A DNA stretch of 64,000 bases from Kordia periserrulae (GCF_003054265.1 NZ_QBKT01000002.1:434001-498000), one strand, 5' to 3'; shown: positions 1-8,432, numbered from the stretch's first letter. Notes: generated from the sequence alone by a model not told the origin. Numbers and translations are program-made.

Positions 1-8
1 ATAGACTA

Positions 9-16
9 TATTTTTG
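9..16 (+). promoter_or_regulatory. Bacteroidetes -7 promoter box of pyrD
   Basis: TATTTTTG matches the Bacteroidetes -7 consensus TAnnTTTG and lies 16 nt before the pyrD ATG. A possible TTG start at 14 falls inside this box, which argues for the ATG at 32. The -33 element would lie outside the window. Confidence 0.65.
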
Positions 17-31
17 CACAAACACAACAAC

Positions 32-1057
32 ATGTACCAAATTCTCGTAAAACCCATTCTTTTTCTGTTTGATCCTGAAAAAGTGCATCATTTTACCTTT
101 TCATTAATAAGAACGCTTTCTAAAATCCCTGGAGTTTCTAGCATTTTTAAAAGTATGTATGTAGTAAATGACAAACGCTTGGAACGCACTGTTTTTGGGT
201 TATCATTTAAAAATCCCGTAGGATTAGCTGCAGGATTTGATAAAGATGCCAAACTCTACAACGAGCTGTCCAACTTCGGATTTGGCTTTATAGAAATAGG
301 AACGTTGACACCAAAACCACAAGCAGGAAATCCTAAAAAACGTTTGTTTCGTTTGAAGCAAGACAAAGCTATTATCAATCGTATGGGATTTAATAATGGC
401 GGCGTTTTTGAAGCGGTGGAGCGTTTAAAAAAGAACAAAGGCGTATTGATTGGAGGAAATATCGGGAAGAACAAAGTCACGCCAAACGACGAAGCAGTAG
501 AAGATTATAAAATTTGTTTTGAAGCGTTATTTCCACATGTAGATTATTTTGTGGTCAATGTAAGTTCACCGAATACACCTGGACTTCGAGAATTGCAAGA
601 CAAAGAACCGTTGACAAAGTTGTTGACGACGTTGCAAAGCATGAACAAAGCGAAAAATGCTCCAAAACCAATCTTACTCAAAATCGCACCTGATTTAACC
701 AATGAACAATTGGAAGACATTATTGAAATTGTGGCAGAGACAAAAATTGCTGGCGTCATTGCTACCAATACGACCATTTCACGAGAAGGTTTGCAATCCA
801 AAGATAAAAATGAAGTCGGAGGATTGAGTGGAAAACCGTTGACCAATCGTGCTACGGAAGTCATTCGTTTTTTAGCTGAAAAAAGCAACAAAGCCTTTCC
901 AATTATTGGTGTAGGAGGAATCCATTCTGCCAAAGATGCACTTGAAAAATTGGACGCAGGAGCCGATTTGGTACAATTGTACACAGGGTTTGTATACGAA
1001 GGTCCAAAACTGGTCAAGAAAATCAATCAAGAGATATTAAAACAAACTCAAAAATAA
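32..1057 (+). CDS. pyrD: Dihydroorotate dehydrogenase (quinone), class 2
   Basis: This enzyme oxidises dihydroorotate to orotate in pyrimidine synthesis and passes electrons to the quinone pool at the inner membrane. The 341-residue length fits class 2 enzymes. Visible motifs are the FMN loop [10 protein letters not shown] (about 64-73), NRMGFNNGG (116-124), and [10 protein letters not shown] (176-185), which carries the class 2 catalytic serine. [16 protein letters not shown] and GVGGI follow and build the phosphate end of the FMN site. The first ~40 residues form the membrane-associating extension typical of class 2. The ATG at 32 is preferred over a TTG at 14, which sits in the promoter box. 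It is monocistronic here, facing a small gene on the other strand. Confidence 0.97.
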   Translation: MYQILVKPILFLFDPEKVHHFTFSLIRTLSKIPGVSSIFKSMYVVNDKRLERTVFGLSFKNPVGLAAGFDKDAKLYNELSNFGFGFIEIGTLTPKPQAGNPKKRLFRLKQDKAIINRMGFNNGGVFEAVERLKKNKGVLIGGNIGKNKVTPNDEAVEDYKICFEALFPHVDYFVVNVSSPNTPGLRELQDKEPLTKLLTTLQSMNKAKNAPKPILLKIAPDLTNEQLEDIIEIVAETKIAGVIATNTTISREGLQSKDKNEVGGLSGKPLTNRATEVIRFLAEKSNKAFPIIGVGGIHSAKDALEKLDAGADLVQLYTGFVYEGPKLVKKINQEILKQTQK

Positions 1058-1075
1058 GAGGAATGTAGCTATATT

Positions 1076-1285
1076 TTATTCGGGAGCTTCTTCTTGTTCT
1101 TCTTCTTTAGATTTTCCTATAAAAAATAGAATAGCACCAAGAACAATCATTCCAATACGAATTGCCCATCCTGTAGTTTCTCCCCATTCATCTATCCACG
1201 TTAGAATTTTGAATTGCATATCAAAAAAATATAAAACAATAGAGCCAATTCCGAAAATGGCTAAATACATACCAATTTGTTTCAT
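1076..1285 (-). CDS. Small two-helix membrane protein
   Basis: A 69-residue protein of unknown function. It has two hydrophobic segments (about 5-22 and 37-58) separated by an amphipathic stretch with WIDEWGETTGW, and a strongly acidic tail ending EEEQEEAPE. The two-TM topology predicts an inner-membrane hairpin. It converges on pyrD with an 18-nt gap and diverges from the LysE-type exporter. I cannot assign a family; similar short proteins are common as lone genes in flavobacteria, so it is probably real despite its size. Confidence 0.7.
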   Translation of the reverse strand: MKQIGMYLAIFGIGSIVLYFFDMQFKILTWIDEWGETTGWAIRIGMIVLGAILFFIGKSKEEEQEEAPE

Positions 1286-1372
1286 AATTATAAAGTTAGT
1301 TAAACCAAATATATAAAAAAAGAAAGGCAGGTTTATGCAAAAAGCATATTTTTACGAACTAAAAGATTTTTT

Positions 1373-1993
1373 TTGAACGTAGAAATACTCATAGGATTTG
1401 TTACTGCTACCTTTTTACTAGCCATTTCTCCCGGTCCCGATAATATTTATGTGTTGATGCAAAGTATTGTCAACGGACGCAAATATGGCATTGCTACCGT
1501 ATTAGGATTGATGACAGGCTGTATTATTCACACATCTTTGGTGGCTTTTGGTGCTTCTACCATTCTCAAGCAAAATCCGACATTATTCTTTAGCATCAAG
1601 CTTTTAGGAGCGTTGTATTTAGTGTATTTGGCGTATAAAGTCTACAAAAGTTCAGGTGCTATTGAATTGGGCAACGAAGCCGTTCCGAAAAAATCTGTTG
1701 GAGAATTATTCAAGCAAGGATTCATCATGAATGTGCTCAATCCGAAAGTCACGTTATTCTTTTTAGCACTATTTCCCGGATTTCTCTTCAGTGAAACCAT
1801 GAATAACGTAATTCAGTTTTATATTTTAGGGTTTTTATTCATTTTAGTATCGTTTATCGTTTTTGGTGCGATTGCTATTTTTGGAGGAATTATCTCAGAA
1901 TCTATCCAAAAAAATAAAAACATAGGCATCTATATGAAATGGTTGCAAATTGTCGTTTTCGTGGGAATTGCTATTTTTATCATGCTGACATAA
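1373..1993 (+). CDS. LysE/RhtB family amino-acid exporter
   Basis: A 206-residue inner-membrane protein with about six hydrophobic segments, the standard size and topology of the LysE/RhtB translocators that export amino acids or related metabolites. The family signature SPGPDN is at residues 19-24, and NPKVTLFFLALFPGF matches the conserved central segment. The start is TTG: no ATG lies near, and the sequence from this TTG aligns with the usual family N-terminus leading into SPGPDN. The substrate cannot be read from sequence. It stands alone between divergent and unrelated genes. Confidence 0.9.
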   Translation: MNVEILIGFVTATFLLAISPGPDNIYVLMQSIVNGRKYGIATVLGLMTGCIIHTSLVAFGASTILKQNPTLFFSIKLLGALYLVYLAYKVYKSSGAIELGNEAVPKKSVGELFKQGFIMNVLNPKVTLFFLALFPGFLFSETMNNVIQFYILGFLFILVSFIVFGAIAIFGGIISESIQKNKNIGIYMKWLQIVVFVGIAIFIMLT

Positions 1994-2148
1994 AACACTG
2001 TAATTTAGAATATTACTTCAATTACTTTCTTGCGGAACAAAATAATTCGCTGCTTACAATTCATAAAAACCGAGCGTTATTGTTTTTAAAAACGCCCAGT
2101 CATCAATACATTTCGTCAACAAAATTAACTTTCAAAAACGTAGTAATT

Positions 2149-2379
2149 ATGAAAAAAAAGAGCCTAAAAAGTTTAAAGTTGACGAAAAACACAATTAGTA
2201 ATTTTAAGCGCAGCGTTACAGGTGGACTTCAAGAAGCACAATCAGAAATTTTATCATGTTTGCCACCGCCGCCACCGCCAGTTACACAACCATACACAGG
2301 TTGTCAAGACACAGTAAACAACTGGTGTGATTCTAGATTTGGAGGCTGCCCAACCTATTACTGTCCAACTGACCAATAA
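2149..2379 (+). CDS. GG-leader Cys-rich peptide precursor 1 (Pro6 core)
   Basis: A 76-residue peptide. Its Lys-rich leader KSLKSLKLTKNTISNF has the K-x-L-x-L-x-K-x-x-I pattern of Bacteroidetes natural-product/lanthipeptide-type precursors and ends in VTGG (about 23-26). The tail holds six consecutive prolines and five cysteines (SC, GC, WC, GC, YC) with several Thr/Ser, and ends PTDQ. The ATG at 2149 is chosen because the leader begins exactly there. A longer in-frame reading upstream overlaps the LysE gene and has no matching family pattern. A strong terminator follows. No modification enzyme or protease is adjacent. Family membership is inferred from the leader, and the product is unknown. 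Confidence 0.8.
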   Translation: MKKKSLKSLKLTKNTISNFKRSVTGGLQEAQSEILSCLPPPPPPVTQPYTGCQDTVNNWCDSRFGGCPTYYCPTDQ

Positions 2380-2406
2380 GATATCACAGTACACGTGAAA
2401 AATTTG

Positions 2407-2441
2407 AAAACAGCTTATTATTTATTAATAAGCTGTTTTTT
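2407..2441 (+). terminator. Intrinsic terminator after peptide gene 1
   Basis: A 10-bp perfect stem (CAGCTTATTA / TAATAAGCTG) with a 5-nt loop, extended by A/T pairs and followed by a T-run. It begins about 30 nt after the peptide stop. Confidence 0.85.
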
Positions 2442-2498
2442 ATGTGTAAAAATGATTGAATCTCTTAAAAAAACATTCGCTAAAACGTTTTCGTTGAT

Positions 2499-2506
2499 TA
2501 TCTTTG
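2499..2506 (+). promoter_or_regulatory. -7 promoter box of the HMG-CoA lyase-like gene
   Basis: TATCTTTG matches TAnnTTTG. It ends only 7 nt before the ATG at 2514, so the transcript would be nearly leaderless. Confidence 0.6.
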
Positions 2507-2513
2507 ACACTCT

Positions 2514-3377
2514 ATGGAAAACATTAAAATAATAGAATGTCCACGTGATGCCATGCAAGGCATTAAGATGTTTATTCCTACAGAAAAAAAGGTGCAATAC
2601 ATTCAATCCTTACTGCGTGTAGGCTTTGATACGATTGATTTTGGAAGTTTTGTGTCGCCAAAAGCCATTCCGCAAATGGTAGATACTGCCGAAGTATTGT
2701 CGCAATTAGACTTGTCTACGACAGAAAGTAAATTATTGGCAATTGTGGCGAATGTTCGTGGTGCAAATGACGCAAGTGCGCATCCAGAAATTCAGTATTT
2801 AGGCTATCCGTTTTCAATTTCGGAAAACTTCCAGATGCGAAATACGCATAAAACCATAGCGCAGTCCATAGAAACTTTACAAGAAATTTTAAACATAGCG
2901 ACTAAAACTAATAAAGAAGTGGTAGCATATCTCTCTATGGGATTTGGAAACCCGTACGGCGATCCTTGGAATGTAGAAATCGTGGGACAATGGACGGAAA
3001 AACTCTCCAACATGGGCGTTAAAATTTTATCGCTTTCGGATACCATTGGCTCTTCCACACCAGATGTGATAGCATATTTGTATTCCAATCTCATTCCAGC
3101 ATATCCAGACATTGAATTTGGCGCGCATTTACACACCACACCAAGTTCATGGCACGAAAAAGTAGATGCCGCATACAAAGCTGGCTGTAGACGTTTTGAT
3201 GGCGCTATTCAAGGATTTGGCGGTTGCCCAATGGCAAAAGATGAACTTACAGGAAACATGCCTACCGAGAAAATGGTTTCGTATTTTACAGCAGCAAAAG
3301 CAAACAGTAATATTCAAGCCATGAGTTTTGAATCTGCCTACAACGAAGCTTCTAAAATTTTTAATTATTATCATTAG
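2514..3377 (+). CDS. Hydroxymethylglutaryl-CoA lyase-like TIM-barrel protein
   Basis: A 287-residue HMGL-like (DRE-TIM) protein. HMG-CoA lyase cleaves HMG-CoA to acetyl-CoA and acetoacetate in leucine and ketone metabolism. The opening IIECPRDAMQG carries the Arg-Asp pair of the family, GAHLHT gives the metal-binding histidines, and GFGGCPMA holds the catalytic-loop cysteine. The glycine-rich loop differs somewhat from classical lyases (KDELTGN after GCPMA), so a related aldol-lyase cannot be excluded. The near-leaderless start places ATG 2514 just after its promoter box. It stands alone between a peptide gene and guaB. Confidence 0.85.
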   Translation: MENIKIIECPRDAMQGIKMFIPTEKKVQYIQSLLRVGFDTIDFGSFVSPKAIPQMVDTAEVLSQLDLSTTESKLLAIVANVRGANDASAHPEIQYLGYPFSISENFQMRNTHKTIAQSIETLQEILNIATKTNKEVVAYLSMGFGNPYGDPWNVEIVGQWTEKLSNMGVKILSLSDTIGSSTPDVIAYLYSNLIPAYPDIEFGAHLHTTPSSWHEKVDAAYKAGCRRFDGAIQGFGGCPMAKDELTGNMPTEKMVSYFTAAKANSNIQAMSFESAYNEASKIFNYYH

Positions 3378-3503
3378 TAGTTGAGAAGTTTAGTGGTTGA
3401 AAAGTTTATTAGTTTAAGTTTCAAACAAAAAGACAAATCAACAAAGAGACAAGCCATCAAAAAGACAAAAAAGGAAAACCTCTTAACTACCAAAAAAAAG
3501 TAG

Positions 3504-3511
3504 TATATTTG
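3504..3511 (+). promoter_or_regulatory. -7 promoter box of guaB
   Basis: TATATTTG is a perfect TAnnTTTG box 26 nt before the guaB ATG. The leader is too short to hold a purine riboswitch. Confidence 0.7.
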
Positions 3512-3536
3512 CACGCAATTATATTTTAATTGCACA

Positions 3537-5018
3537 ATGACAGCACACAACAACAAAATTCTGGGCGAAGGGTTAACTTACGATGATGTCTTACTCGTAC
3601 CTGCGTTTTCAGAAGTTCTTCCAAGAGAAGTCAACATCCAAACAAAATTTACAAGAAACATTACGATTAATGTACCTATCATTTCGGCAGCGATGGATAC
3701 GGTAACAGAATCGTCAATGGCAATTGCAATGGCGCGTGAAGGCGGTATTGGTGTCTTACACAAAAACATGACGATTGAGCGACAAGCCCAAAAAGTACGC
3801 AGAGTAAAACGTGCTGAAAGTGGTATGATTCTCGATCCTGTAACGTTGCCACTTACGGCAACCGTTGCAGATGCCAATGCAAGCATGAAAGAAAACAGTA
3901 TTGGCGGAATTCCAATTGTAGATCATGAAGGAAAACTGAAAGGAATTGTAACCAATAGAGATTTACGTTTTGAGCACAATAGCAAGCGCCCAATTGTTGA
4001 AGTCATGACAAGCGAAAAAGACGGATTAGTAACGTCTTCGGAAGGAACTTCGTTAAAAGATGCTGAAGCAATTTTACAAAAACATAAAATCGAAAAACTG
4101 TTAATCGTAGACGATTCATATAAACTAAAAGGATTGATTACGTTTAGAGACATTACCAAAGTCACCCAAAAACCAATTGCGAACAAAGACTCATACGGAC
4201 GTTTGCGCGTAGCAGCCGCATTAGGCGTTACCGCAGATGCGGTTGATAGAGCAGAAGCCTTAGTAAAAGCGGGCGTGGATGCAGTGGTAATTGATACCGC
4301 GCACGGACATACCAAAGGTGTAGTTACTGTGTTAAAAGACGTAAAAGCAAAATTCCCAAATTTGGAAGTCATTGTTGGAAACATTGCTACAGGTGCAGCA
4401 GCAAAATATTTGGTAGAAGCTGGTGCAGATGCTGTCAAAGTAGGAATTGGTCCAGGTTCTATCTGTACGACGCGTGTGGTGGCTGGTGTTGGTTTTCCAC
4501 AATTTTCAGCGGTATTGGAAGTGGCTGCAGCGATAAAAGGCAGTGGAGTTCCTGTGATTGCTGATGGTGGAATTCGATACACAGGTGATATTCCAAAAGC
4601 AATTGCTGCCGGAGCCGATTCTGTAATGTTAGGCTCGTTATTAGCTGGAACGAAAGAATCACCAGGAGAAACCATCATTTACGAAGGAAGAAAATTCAAA
4701 TCGTATCGTGGAATGGGTTCTGTAGAAGCGATGAAACAAGGTTCTAAAGACCGATATTTCCAAGATGTAGAAGCAGATATTAAAAAATTAGTGCCAGAAG
4801 GAATTGTTGGTCGTGTGCCATATAAAGGAAATTTAGACGAAAGCATTCATCAATTTATTGGCGGATTGCGTGCAGGAATGGGCTATTGCGGAGCAAAAGA
4901 CATTGCTACACTCAAAGAAAACGGACAATTTGTGCGTATTACAGCAAGTGGAATCAACGAAAGTCACCCACATGATGTTGCTATTACCAAAGAAGCGCCA
5001 AACTATTCAAGAAGGTAA
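3537..5018 (+). CDS. guaB: IMP dehydrogenase
   Basis: GuaB oxidises IMP to XMP with NAD+, the committed step to GMP. The 493 residues are full length. The barrel starts with [15 protein letters not shown], and two CBS domains (about 95-215) interrupt it. The active-site loop [15 protein letters not shown] contains catalytic Cys ~310, [12 protein letters not shown] binds phosphate, and the flap has [10 protein letters not shown] and [10 protein letters not shown] with the catalytic Arg/Tyr region. It has its own promoter and ends at a hairpin shared with the convergent peptide gene. purC, another purine gene, is about 31 kb away. Confidence 0.98.
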   Translation: MTAHNNKILGEGLTYDDVLLVPAFSEVLPREVNIQTKFTRNITINVPIISAAMDTVTESSMAIAMAREGGIGVLHKNMTIERQAQKVRRVKRAESGMILDPVTLPLTATVADANASMKENSIGGIPIVDHEGKLKGIVTNRDLRFEHNSKRPIVEVMTSEKDGLVTSSEGTSLKDAEAILQKHKIEKLLIVDDSYKLKGLITFRDITKVTQKPIANKDSYGRLRVAAALGVTADAVDRAEALVKAGVDAVVIDTAHGHTKGVVTVLKDVKAKFPNLEVIVGNIATGAAAKYLVEAGADAVKVGIGPGSICTTRVVAGVGFPQFSAVLEVAAAIKGSGVPVIADGGIRYTGDIPKAIAAGADSVMLGSLLAGTKESPGETIIYEGRKFKSYRGMGSVEAMKQGSKDRYFQDVEADIKKLVPEGIVGRVPYKGNLDESIHQFIGGLRAGMGYCGAKDIATLKENGQFVRITASGINESHPHDVAITKEAPNYSRR

Positions 5019-5040
5019 AATCATTTTAATACAACATAAA

Positions 5041-5076
5041 AAAGGCTGTCATTTTCTTTCGAGAATGACAGCCTTT
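5041..5076. terminator. Bidirectional terminator between guaB and peptide gene 2
   Basis: A long hairpin (AAAGGCTGTCATT / AATGACAGCCTTT) with T/A-rich ends lies between the convergent guaB and the minus-strand peptide gene, so it can serve both. Confidence 0.8.
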
Positions 5077-5095
5077 ATCGTTATACTAAGTCATC

Positions 5096-5287
5096 TTATG
5101 GTTCAGTTGGTGCACATTGAATAGCACAAACTCCTCCAAAGCTTGTTTGTACTCCATAACATAAATCTACAAAGCGACTTGTGTAAATGTCAGAAGTTCC
5201 TGTTCCTCCTTTTACTGCTTTTTCAGAAAGTGACGAAATGGTTCTTTTTTGTAAAGTCAAACCATTTTTCAAATTTCTTTTTTTCAT
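5096..5287 (-). CDS. GG-leader Cys-containing peptide precursor 2
   Basis: A 63-residue peptide. The leader KRNLKNGLTLQKRTISSL matches the K-L-x-L-x-K-x-x-I-S pattern shared by the other precursors here and ends VKGG (about 25-28). The tail has three cysteines (LCYG, VCAI, QCAP), is rich in Thr/Ser/Gly, and ends PTEP. The ATG at 5287 begins the leader. It is transcribed toward guaB and ends at their shared hairpin, so it is probably monocistronic. No processing gene is adjacent. The natural-product precursor label is inferred from the leader only. Confidence 0.75.
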   Translation of the reverse strand: MKKRNLKNGLTLQKRTISSLSEKAVKGGTGTSDIYTSRFVDLCYGVQTSFGGVCAIQCAPTEP

Positions 5288-5426
5288 AATCTTAAAAATT
5301 TAATAGTTAATTAATTTGGACATTTCTTTAAAGATATCAAATGATTGTCGCTAATGAAAAAAATATACGTTGAGAAACGCCAAGGACTTGCTCAAATTCA
5401 TGAATTTGACCTCTATATATTCCATA

Positions 5427-5466
5427 AAAAAAGCCTTGCATATATTGAAAATGCAAGGCTTTTATA
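5427..5466 (-). terminator. Terminator downstream of the OmpH-like gene
   Basis: A 13-bp perfect stem (AAAAGCCTTGCAT / ATGCAAGGCTTTT) with a 9-nt loop and A/T-rich flanks, about 16 nt beyond the OmpH-like stop codon. Confidence 0.85.
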
Positions 5467-5481
5467 AAGATATATAATTCC

Positions 5482-6003
5482 TTATTTCTCTTCGTCTAAT
5501 TTGAGTCCTAGTTTGGCTGCAGTTTTTAACGTAATGTCATATTGTGGGTCTATGTATGCCAATTCGTTTCCGTCAAGTGTAAAAACTTGTGTATATTTTT
5601 CTTCTTTCGAAACGGCAGCTACAGCGTCACCTACTTTTTTATACAACGGTCGCATCAACTCGTCTTGTTTTAATTGTACCAATTGCACTGCATTTTGACG
5701 AAACTTTTGAATATCGTTTTCTAAATCGAAAATTTCCTTCTGTTTCTTCTTTTTATCTTCGTCTGTCATGTCTTTAAAAGCAGCATTCGCAGCTTCTACT
5801 TCTTTTCCGTACGCGTCTAATTTTGCTTTTAAATCGGCTTGTAACTCTTTTTCGTAGGCTTCCATACCTTTTTGAACTTCTGCAATTTCAGGTAATTTAG
5901 AAACTAGAATATTGATATTCACAGTACCAACTTTTGTTTGAGCTGACACTGTATAGGAACAAAATACAATAGCGAATGTGTAGAGTAAATGTTTAATTTT
6001 CAT
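5482..6003 (-). CDS. OmpH/Skp family periplasmic chaperone
   Basis: A 173-residue periplasmic protein of the Skp/OmpH family, which holds unfolded outer-membrane proteins for the BAM machinery. The signal peptide MKIKHLLYTFAIVFCSYTVSAQ is followed by KVGTVNINILVSKLPE, matching the family opening. A long charged coiled-coil (about 45-115) contains the tentacle helices. The ATG at 6003 is preferred because the signal peptide starts there; an upstream TTG would only add Lys/Asn residues. It is monocistronic, with its own terminator. Confidence 0.88.
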   Translation of the reverse strand: MKIKHLLYTFAIVFCSYTVSAQTKVGTVNINILVSKLPEIAEVQKGMEAYEKELQADLKAKLDAYGKEVEAANAAFKDMTDEDKKKKQKEIFDLENDIQKFRQNAVQLVQLKQDELMRPLYKKVGDAVAAVSKEEKYTQVFTLDGNELAYIDPQYDITLKTAAKLGLKLDEEK

Positions 6004-6164
6004 TAGATTAAATTTTTTATTTTTCAAAGTTGGCTAAAGTAATGAAAACATCATACCAAAAAAACAAACTTGCAGAAAATTAACGTTTTTAAAGTGATTT
6101 TTTTACGAATTGAAACAGATGTCAAGTGCTGAAACCACTTGAAACTATTAGTAATTAACAAAAA

Positions 6165-6398
6165 TTACTCTACACGTTGTCCGCGATGTGGTTTTAACTT
6201 TTCTCGCATCACCGTAACATCTTCTTCTTTAATAATCATCGTTGCTGCAGCGTGCATTTCGGAAAATTCTACTACTTTAATAGCTTCTCCATGCAGTTTT
6301 TCCATTTTGATAAAATCGTGTAAATGCACACAATGATGTTCAGCAGTCCGTTTTCCGTTTGGGCCTCTAAAATCCCAAATAAGTTTTACTTTTCCCAT
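6165..6398 (-). CDS. Small conserved protein of unknown function
   Basis: A 77-residue soluble protein from MGKVKLIWDFRGPNG. It is rich in His (HHCVHLHDF, about 20-28) and ends in a basic tail. The ATG at 6398 is preferred over an upstream reading that would add a Lys-rich extension without conserved character. There is no signal peptide or membrane segment. The clustered His/Cys could bind metal, but this is only suggested by composition. It lies between OmpH and the minus-strand peptide genes, with a terminator in between. I do not recognise the family. Confidence 0.65.
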   Translation of the reverse strand: MGKVKLIWDFRGPNGKRTAEHHCVHLHDFIKMEKLHGEAIKVVEFSEMHAAATMIIKEEDVTVMREKLKPHRGQRVE

Positions 6399-6453
6399 GT
6401 TTCTTTTTTTTTTACAAAAATACGCATCTCGAGTCAAAGATGATGAAAAAAAG

Positions 6454-6483
6454 AAAAGCTTCCAGTTTCCTGAAAGCTTTTCA
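6454..6483 (-). terminator. Terminator after peptide gene 3
   Basis: Hairpin AAAAGCTTCCAG / CTGAAAGCTTTT with a 4-nt loop. On the minus strand it is followed by a T-rich run, just past the peptide 3 stop. Confidence 0.8.
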
Positions 6484-6500
6484 ACATAAACGATGTATGA

Positions 6501-6659
6501 TTATCTATCCTCATTTTTTGTCGGACAATCTTCCGTTTCACACATAGGACAAACCGTGTTAAATTCAGATTCGCCTCTTGGTGCTAATCCACCTTGAATT
6601 TCAAATTTTGAAATAGAAATTTTGTTTAATCGTAAACTTTGTAAATGTTGTTTTTTCAT
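6501..6659 (-). CDS. GG-leader Cys-containing peptide precursor 3
   Basis: A 52-residue peptide. The leader MKKQHLQSLRLNKISISKF follows the K-x-L-x-L-x-K-x-x-I-S pattern and ends IQGG at about 21-24. The short core begins LAPRGESEF and holds three cysteines in VCPMC and DCP, with acidic residues, ending KNEDR. The CPMC pair resembles a zinc or disulfide CxxC, but in this context a modified or oxidised core is equally possible. A terminator follows directly. Peptide gene 4 lies upstream on the same strand with about 105 nt between them, so the two may be co-transcribed. Confidence 0.75.
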   Translation of the reverse strand: MKKQHLQSLRLNKISISKFEIQGGLAPRGESEFNTVCPMCETEDCPTKNEDR

Positions 6660-6712
6660 AATGATACTTTTAAGTTAATACCTAAAAATATGCAAGCTTA
6701 TGATTTTTTAGG

Positions 6713-6727
6713 TACGGTATTACCGTA
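6713..6727. promoter_or_regulatory. Perfect 7-bp inverted repeat between peptide genes 3 and 4
   Basis: TACGGTA-T-TACCGTA is a perfect palindrome with a 1-nt centre in the short gap between two same-strand peptide genes, 54 nt before the peptide 3 start. It could be an operator or part of a weak terminator; sequence alone does not decide. Confidence 0.35.
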
Positions 6728-6764
6728 TTTTTGATGTTTACAACATTTTATGACGTTAAAAAAT

Positions 6765-6932
6765 CTAATAACAATAATTTATCGGCAAATACAGCGAAAG
6801 TTGTTGACATGCTTTTATGTTTATACAATTTGTAGCCAAGCTCTGTTTCGCTCCTCCATTTATTTTATTAGTACTTAATCCAGCTATTTTTTCACTGTTA
6901 AATTTTAGTGATTTTAATTTCTTTTTTTTCAT
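6765..6932 (-). CDS. GG-leader Cys-containing peptide precursor 4
   Basis: A 55-residue peptide. The leader MKKKKLKSLKFNSEKIAGLS fits the shared pattern (L-K-S-L-K-F-x-x-x-K-I-A) and ends INGG at about 25-28. The tail AKQSLATNC onward has three cysteines (NC, AC, YC) and is more hydrophobic than the other cores, ending INYCY. It is read from the ATG at 6932 to a TAG at 6765. It is the first of two tandem minus-strand peptide genes and sits upstream of peptide 3. No modification gene is adjacent. Confidence 0.7.
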   Translation of the reverse strand: MKKKKLKSLKFNSEKIAGLSTNKINGGAKQSLATNCINIKACQQLSLYLPINYCY

Positions 6933-7002
6933 GATATCTAAATTTAAGACCTCATAAATTTATAAAATAAAGATGCTATTTAAGTAATGTAAAAACTTAC
7001 AA

Positions 7003-8253
7003 TTAATACGTTTTCCGTACAGGTTCAGGAAACAAAGCTTCAAACGTATTCAACACTTCATACGCGTTTTCGCAAATTCCCTGTGTTGGATGATGGTTGG
7101 AAGTATGATTCCAGCGTAATGCAATAATACTTTTATATACATCCACAAACGGAATGTCTGTATTCACATAATATTTATAATACAAGTACAACGCGGTAAC
7201 TGTTACGGAGCGACTTCCACCGTCATGACAATGAATGACTAAATTTCCTTGTGCGTAAAAATTGACCAATCCATCCGCTTTTTGTTGTGTTGGCGACGGA
7301 AAGTTGAGTAATTGTTCTGCTTCTTGTACAGCCGCCACTAAGGTCATGATATCATTATCGCTGCCGTCAATCAAACCAACTTTACTAAGTTGATTCAAAT
7401 AATAATTTTCATTGGCAGCTTTTTCAAAAGGCAGCGCAGAGCGTTTGTCTATTTGCGGGTCAGAAAATGGAATTTGTAAATCTTCTTTATCATTTACATC
7501 ATACGCTACATTTAAAACTGCCGCAATTTGGTTGTCGATAATCGCTTGTTCTGTCAATAAAAAACTTGCACCTACAAAAATATATTGCTCTGTCAATCCT
7601 TCTGGAACATTGGCTTTTGGAACTTGAAAAATACAGGTCATTGCCTGATTTGGAAAGTTTCCTGCGGGAATCGGTGCTTGATTTCCAAACAATTCGCGCG
7701 GATCAATCGTTTGCAATTCTTCACAAAATGTTTTTTCAATAGGGTCAACAATAGTTTGGTCGGTATCGCCATACATCAATAATTGTGGAATTTGTGTTAG
7801 CGTATAAGTTGTATCTCCATTATACGTAAGTTTCCAAACCAAATCAAAACAGCTCTCTGGCCAAAGACTTGAAGGGACTTCTTTTGCGCCAAATGCAGTT
7901 GCAATAGCTTCAATATTTGTGTGTTGCCAAGCAATCGCAATGACGGAATCATTATACGAATCATCATTCAAAATATGTGTCACCATATCTTGATACTGAT
8001 ATTTTAAAAAGGAATCGTGAATTTTCTTGTTCAATCGTGCAGCCAACGGTGTAACGGTTTCTACAGGACGTTTACTTGGACTTTTCAATCCGACACCAGC
8101 CGCAAAAATATGATCTATGGTGTTAAAATTCGCTGGTACATAATAGGCGAGTGCGGCGGCTCTTTCGTAACCTTTGGTTGCTAAGTTTTCATTAGAAGGA
8201 TCTGCAGGTTTTTCTGCATGACGTATAATTAGAATTTCTTTAGGATATCCCAT
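7003..8253 (-). CDS. Histidine-phosphatase / dual-specificity-phosphatase fusion
   Basis: A 416-residue cytosolic protein with two phosphatase-like halves. Residues 1-~150 look like the histidine phosphatase (phosphoglycerate mutase) superfamily: RHAEKP at 11-16 supplies the phospho-accepting His12, RPVETVTPLAARL supplies the second Arg region, and WQHTNIEAI supplies the later catalytic His. The C-terminal half (about 215-400) looks like a dual-specificity protein phosphatase: AVLNVAYDV, a possible general acid in IPFSDPQID, and the signature VIHCHDGGSRS with nucleophile Cys342 and Arg348 (HCxxGxxR). Both active sites look complete. The two families are unrelated in fold and mechanism, so the fusion is unusual. 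No signal peptide. The substrate is unknown. It is transcribed away from the OMPLA-like gene. Confidence 0.8.
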   Translation of the reverse strand: MGYPKEILIIRHAEKPADPSNENLATKGYERAAALAYYVPANFNTIDHIFAAGVGLKSPSKRPVETVTPLAARLNKKIHDSFLKYQYQDMVTHILNDDSYNDSVIAIAWQHTNIEAIATAFGAKEVPSSLWPESCFDLVWKLTYNGDTTYTLTQIPQLLMYGDTDQTIVDPIEKTFCEELQTIDPRELFGNQAPIPAGNFPNQAMTCIFQVPKANVPEGLTEQYIFVGASFLLTEQAIIDNQIAAVLNVAYDVNDKEDLQIPFSDPQIDKRSALPFEKAANENYYLNQLSKVGLIDGSDNDIMTLVAAVQEAEQLLNFPSPTQQKADGLVNFYAQGNLVIHCHDGGSRSVTVTALYLYYKYYVNTDIPFVDVYKSIIALRWNHTSNHHPTQGICENAYEVLNTFEALFPEPVRKTY

Positions 8254-8432
8254 TGGAATTATTTTTTCCCTAAAAGTAGCAAAATATCTGAAAGTGATGT
8301 AGGCGTAGTTTCACGTAATTTTTTATCTAGTCACAAAAACAATTCAACAAATCAAACTAACAATTCTTACAATTACGATTAAAAAGCGATATACTTTTTT
8401 TCTACATTTACCAATAAATTAAACAACGATTC

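Noticed and set aside
1939-2148. An upstream extension of peptide 1 overlapping the LysE gene
   Set aside because: The family leader begins exactly at ATG 2149, and the extension has no conserved character and overlaps a good gene.
3923-4678. A 251-codon open reading on the minus strand opposite guaB
   Set aside because: It is an antisense shadow of a clear, fully conserved guaB; the predicted protein has a Thr/Ala/Pro-rich low-complexity look and no motif.
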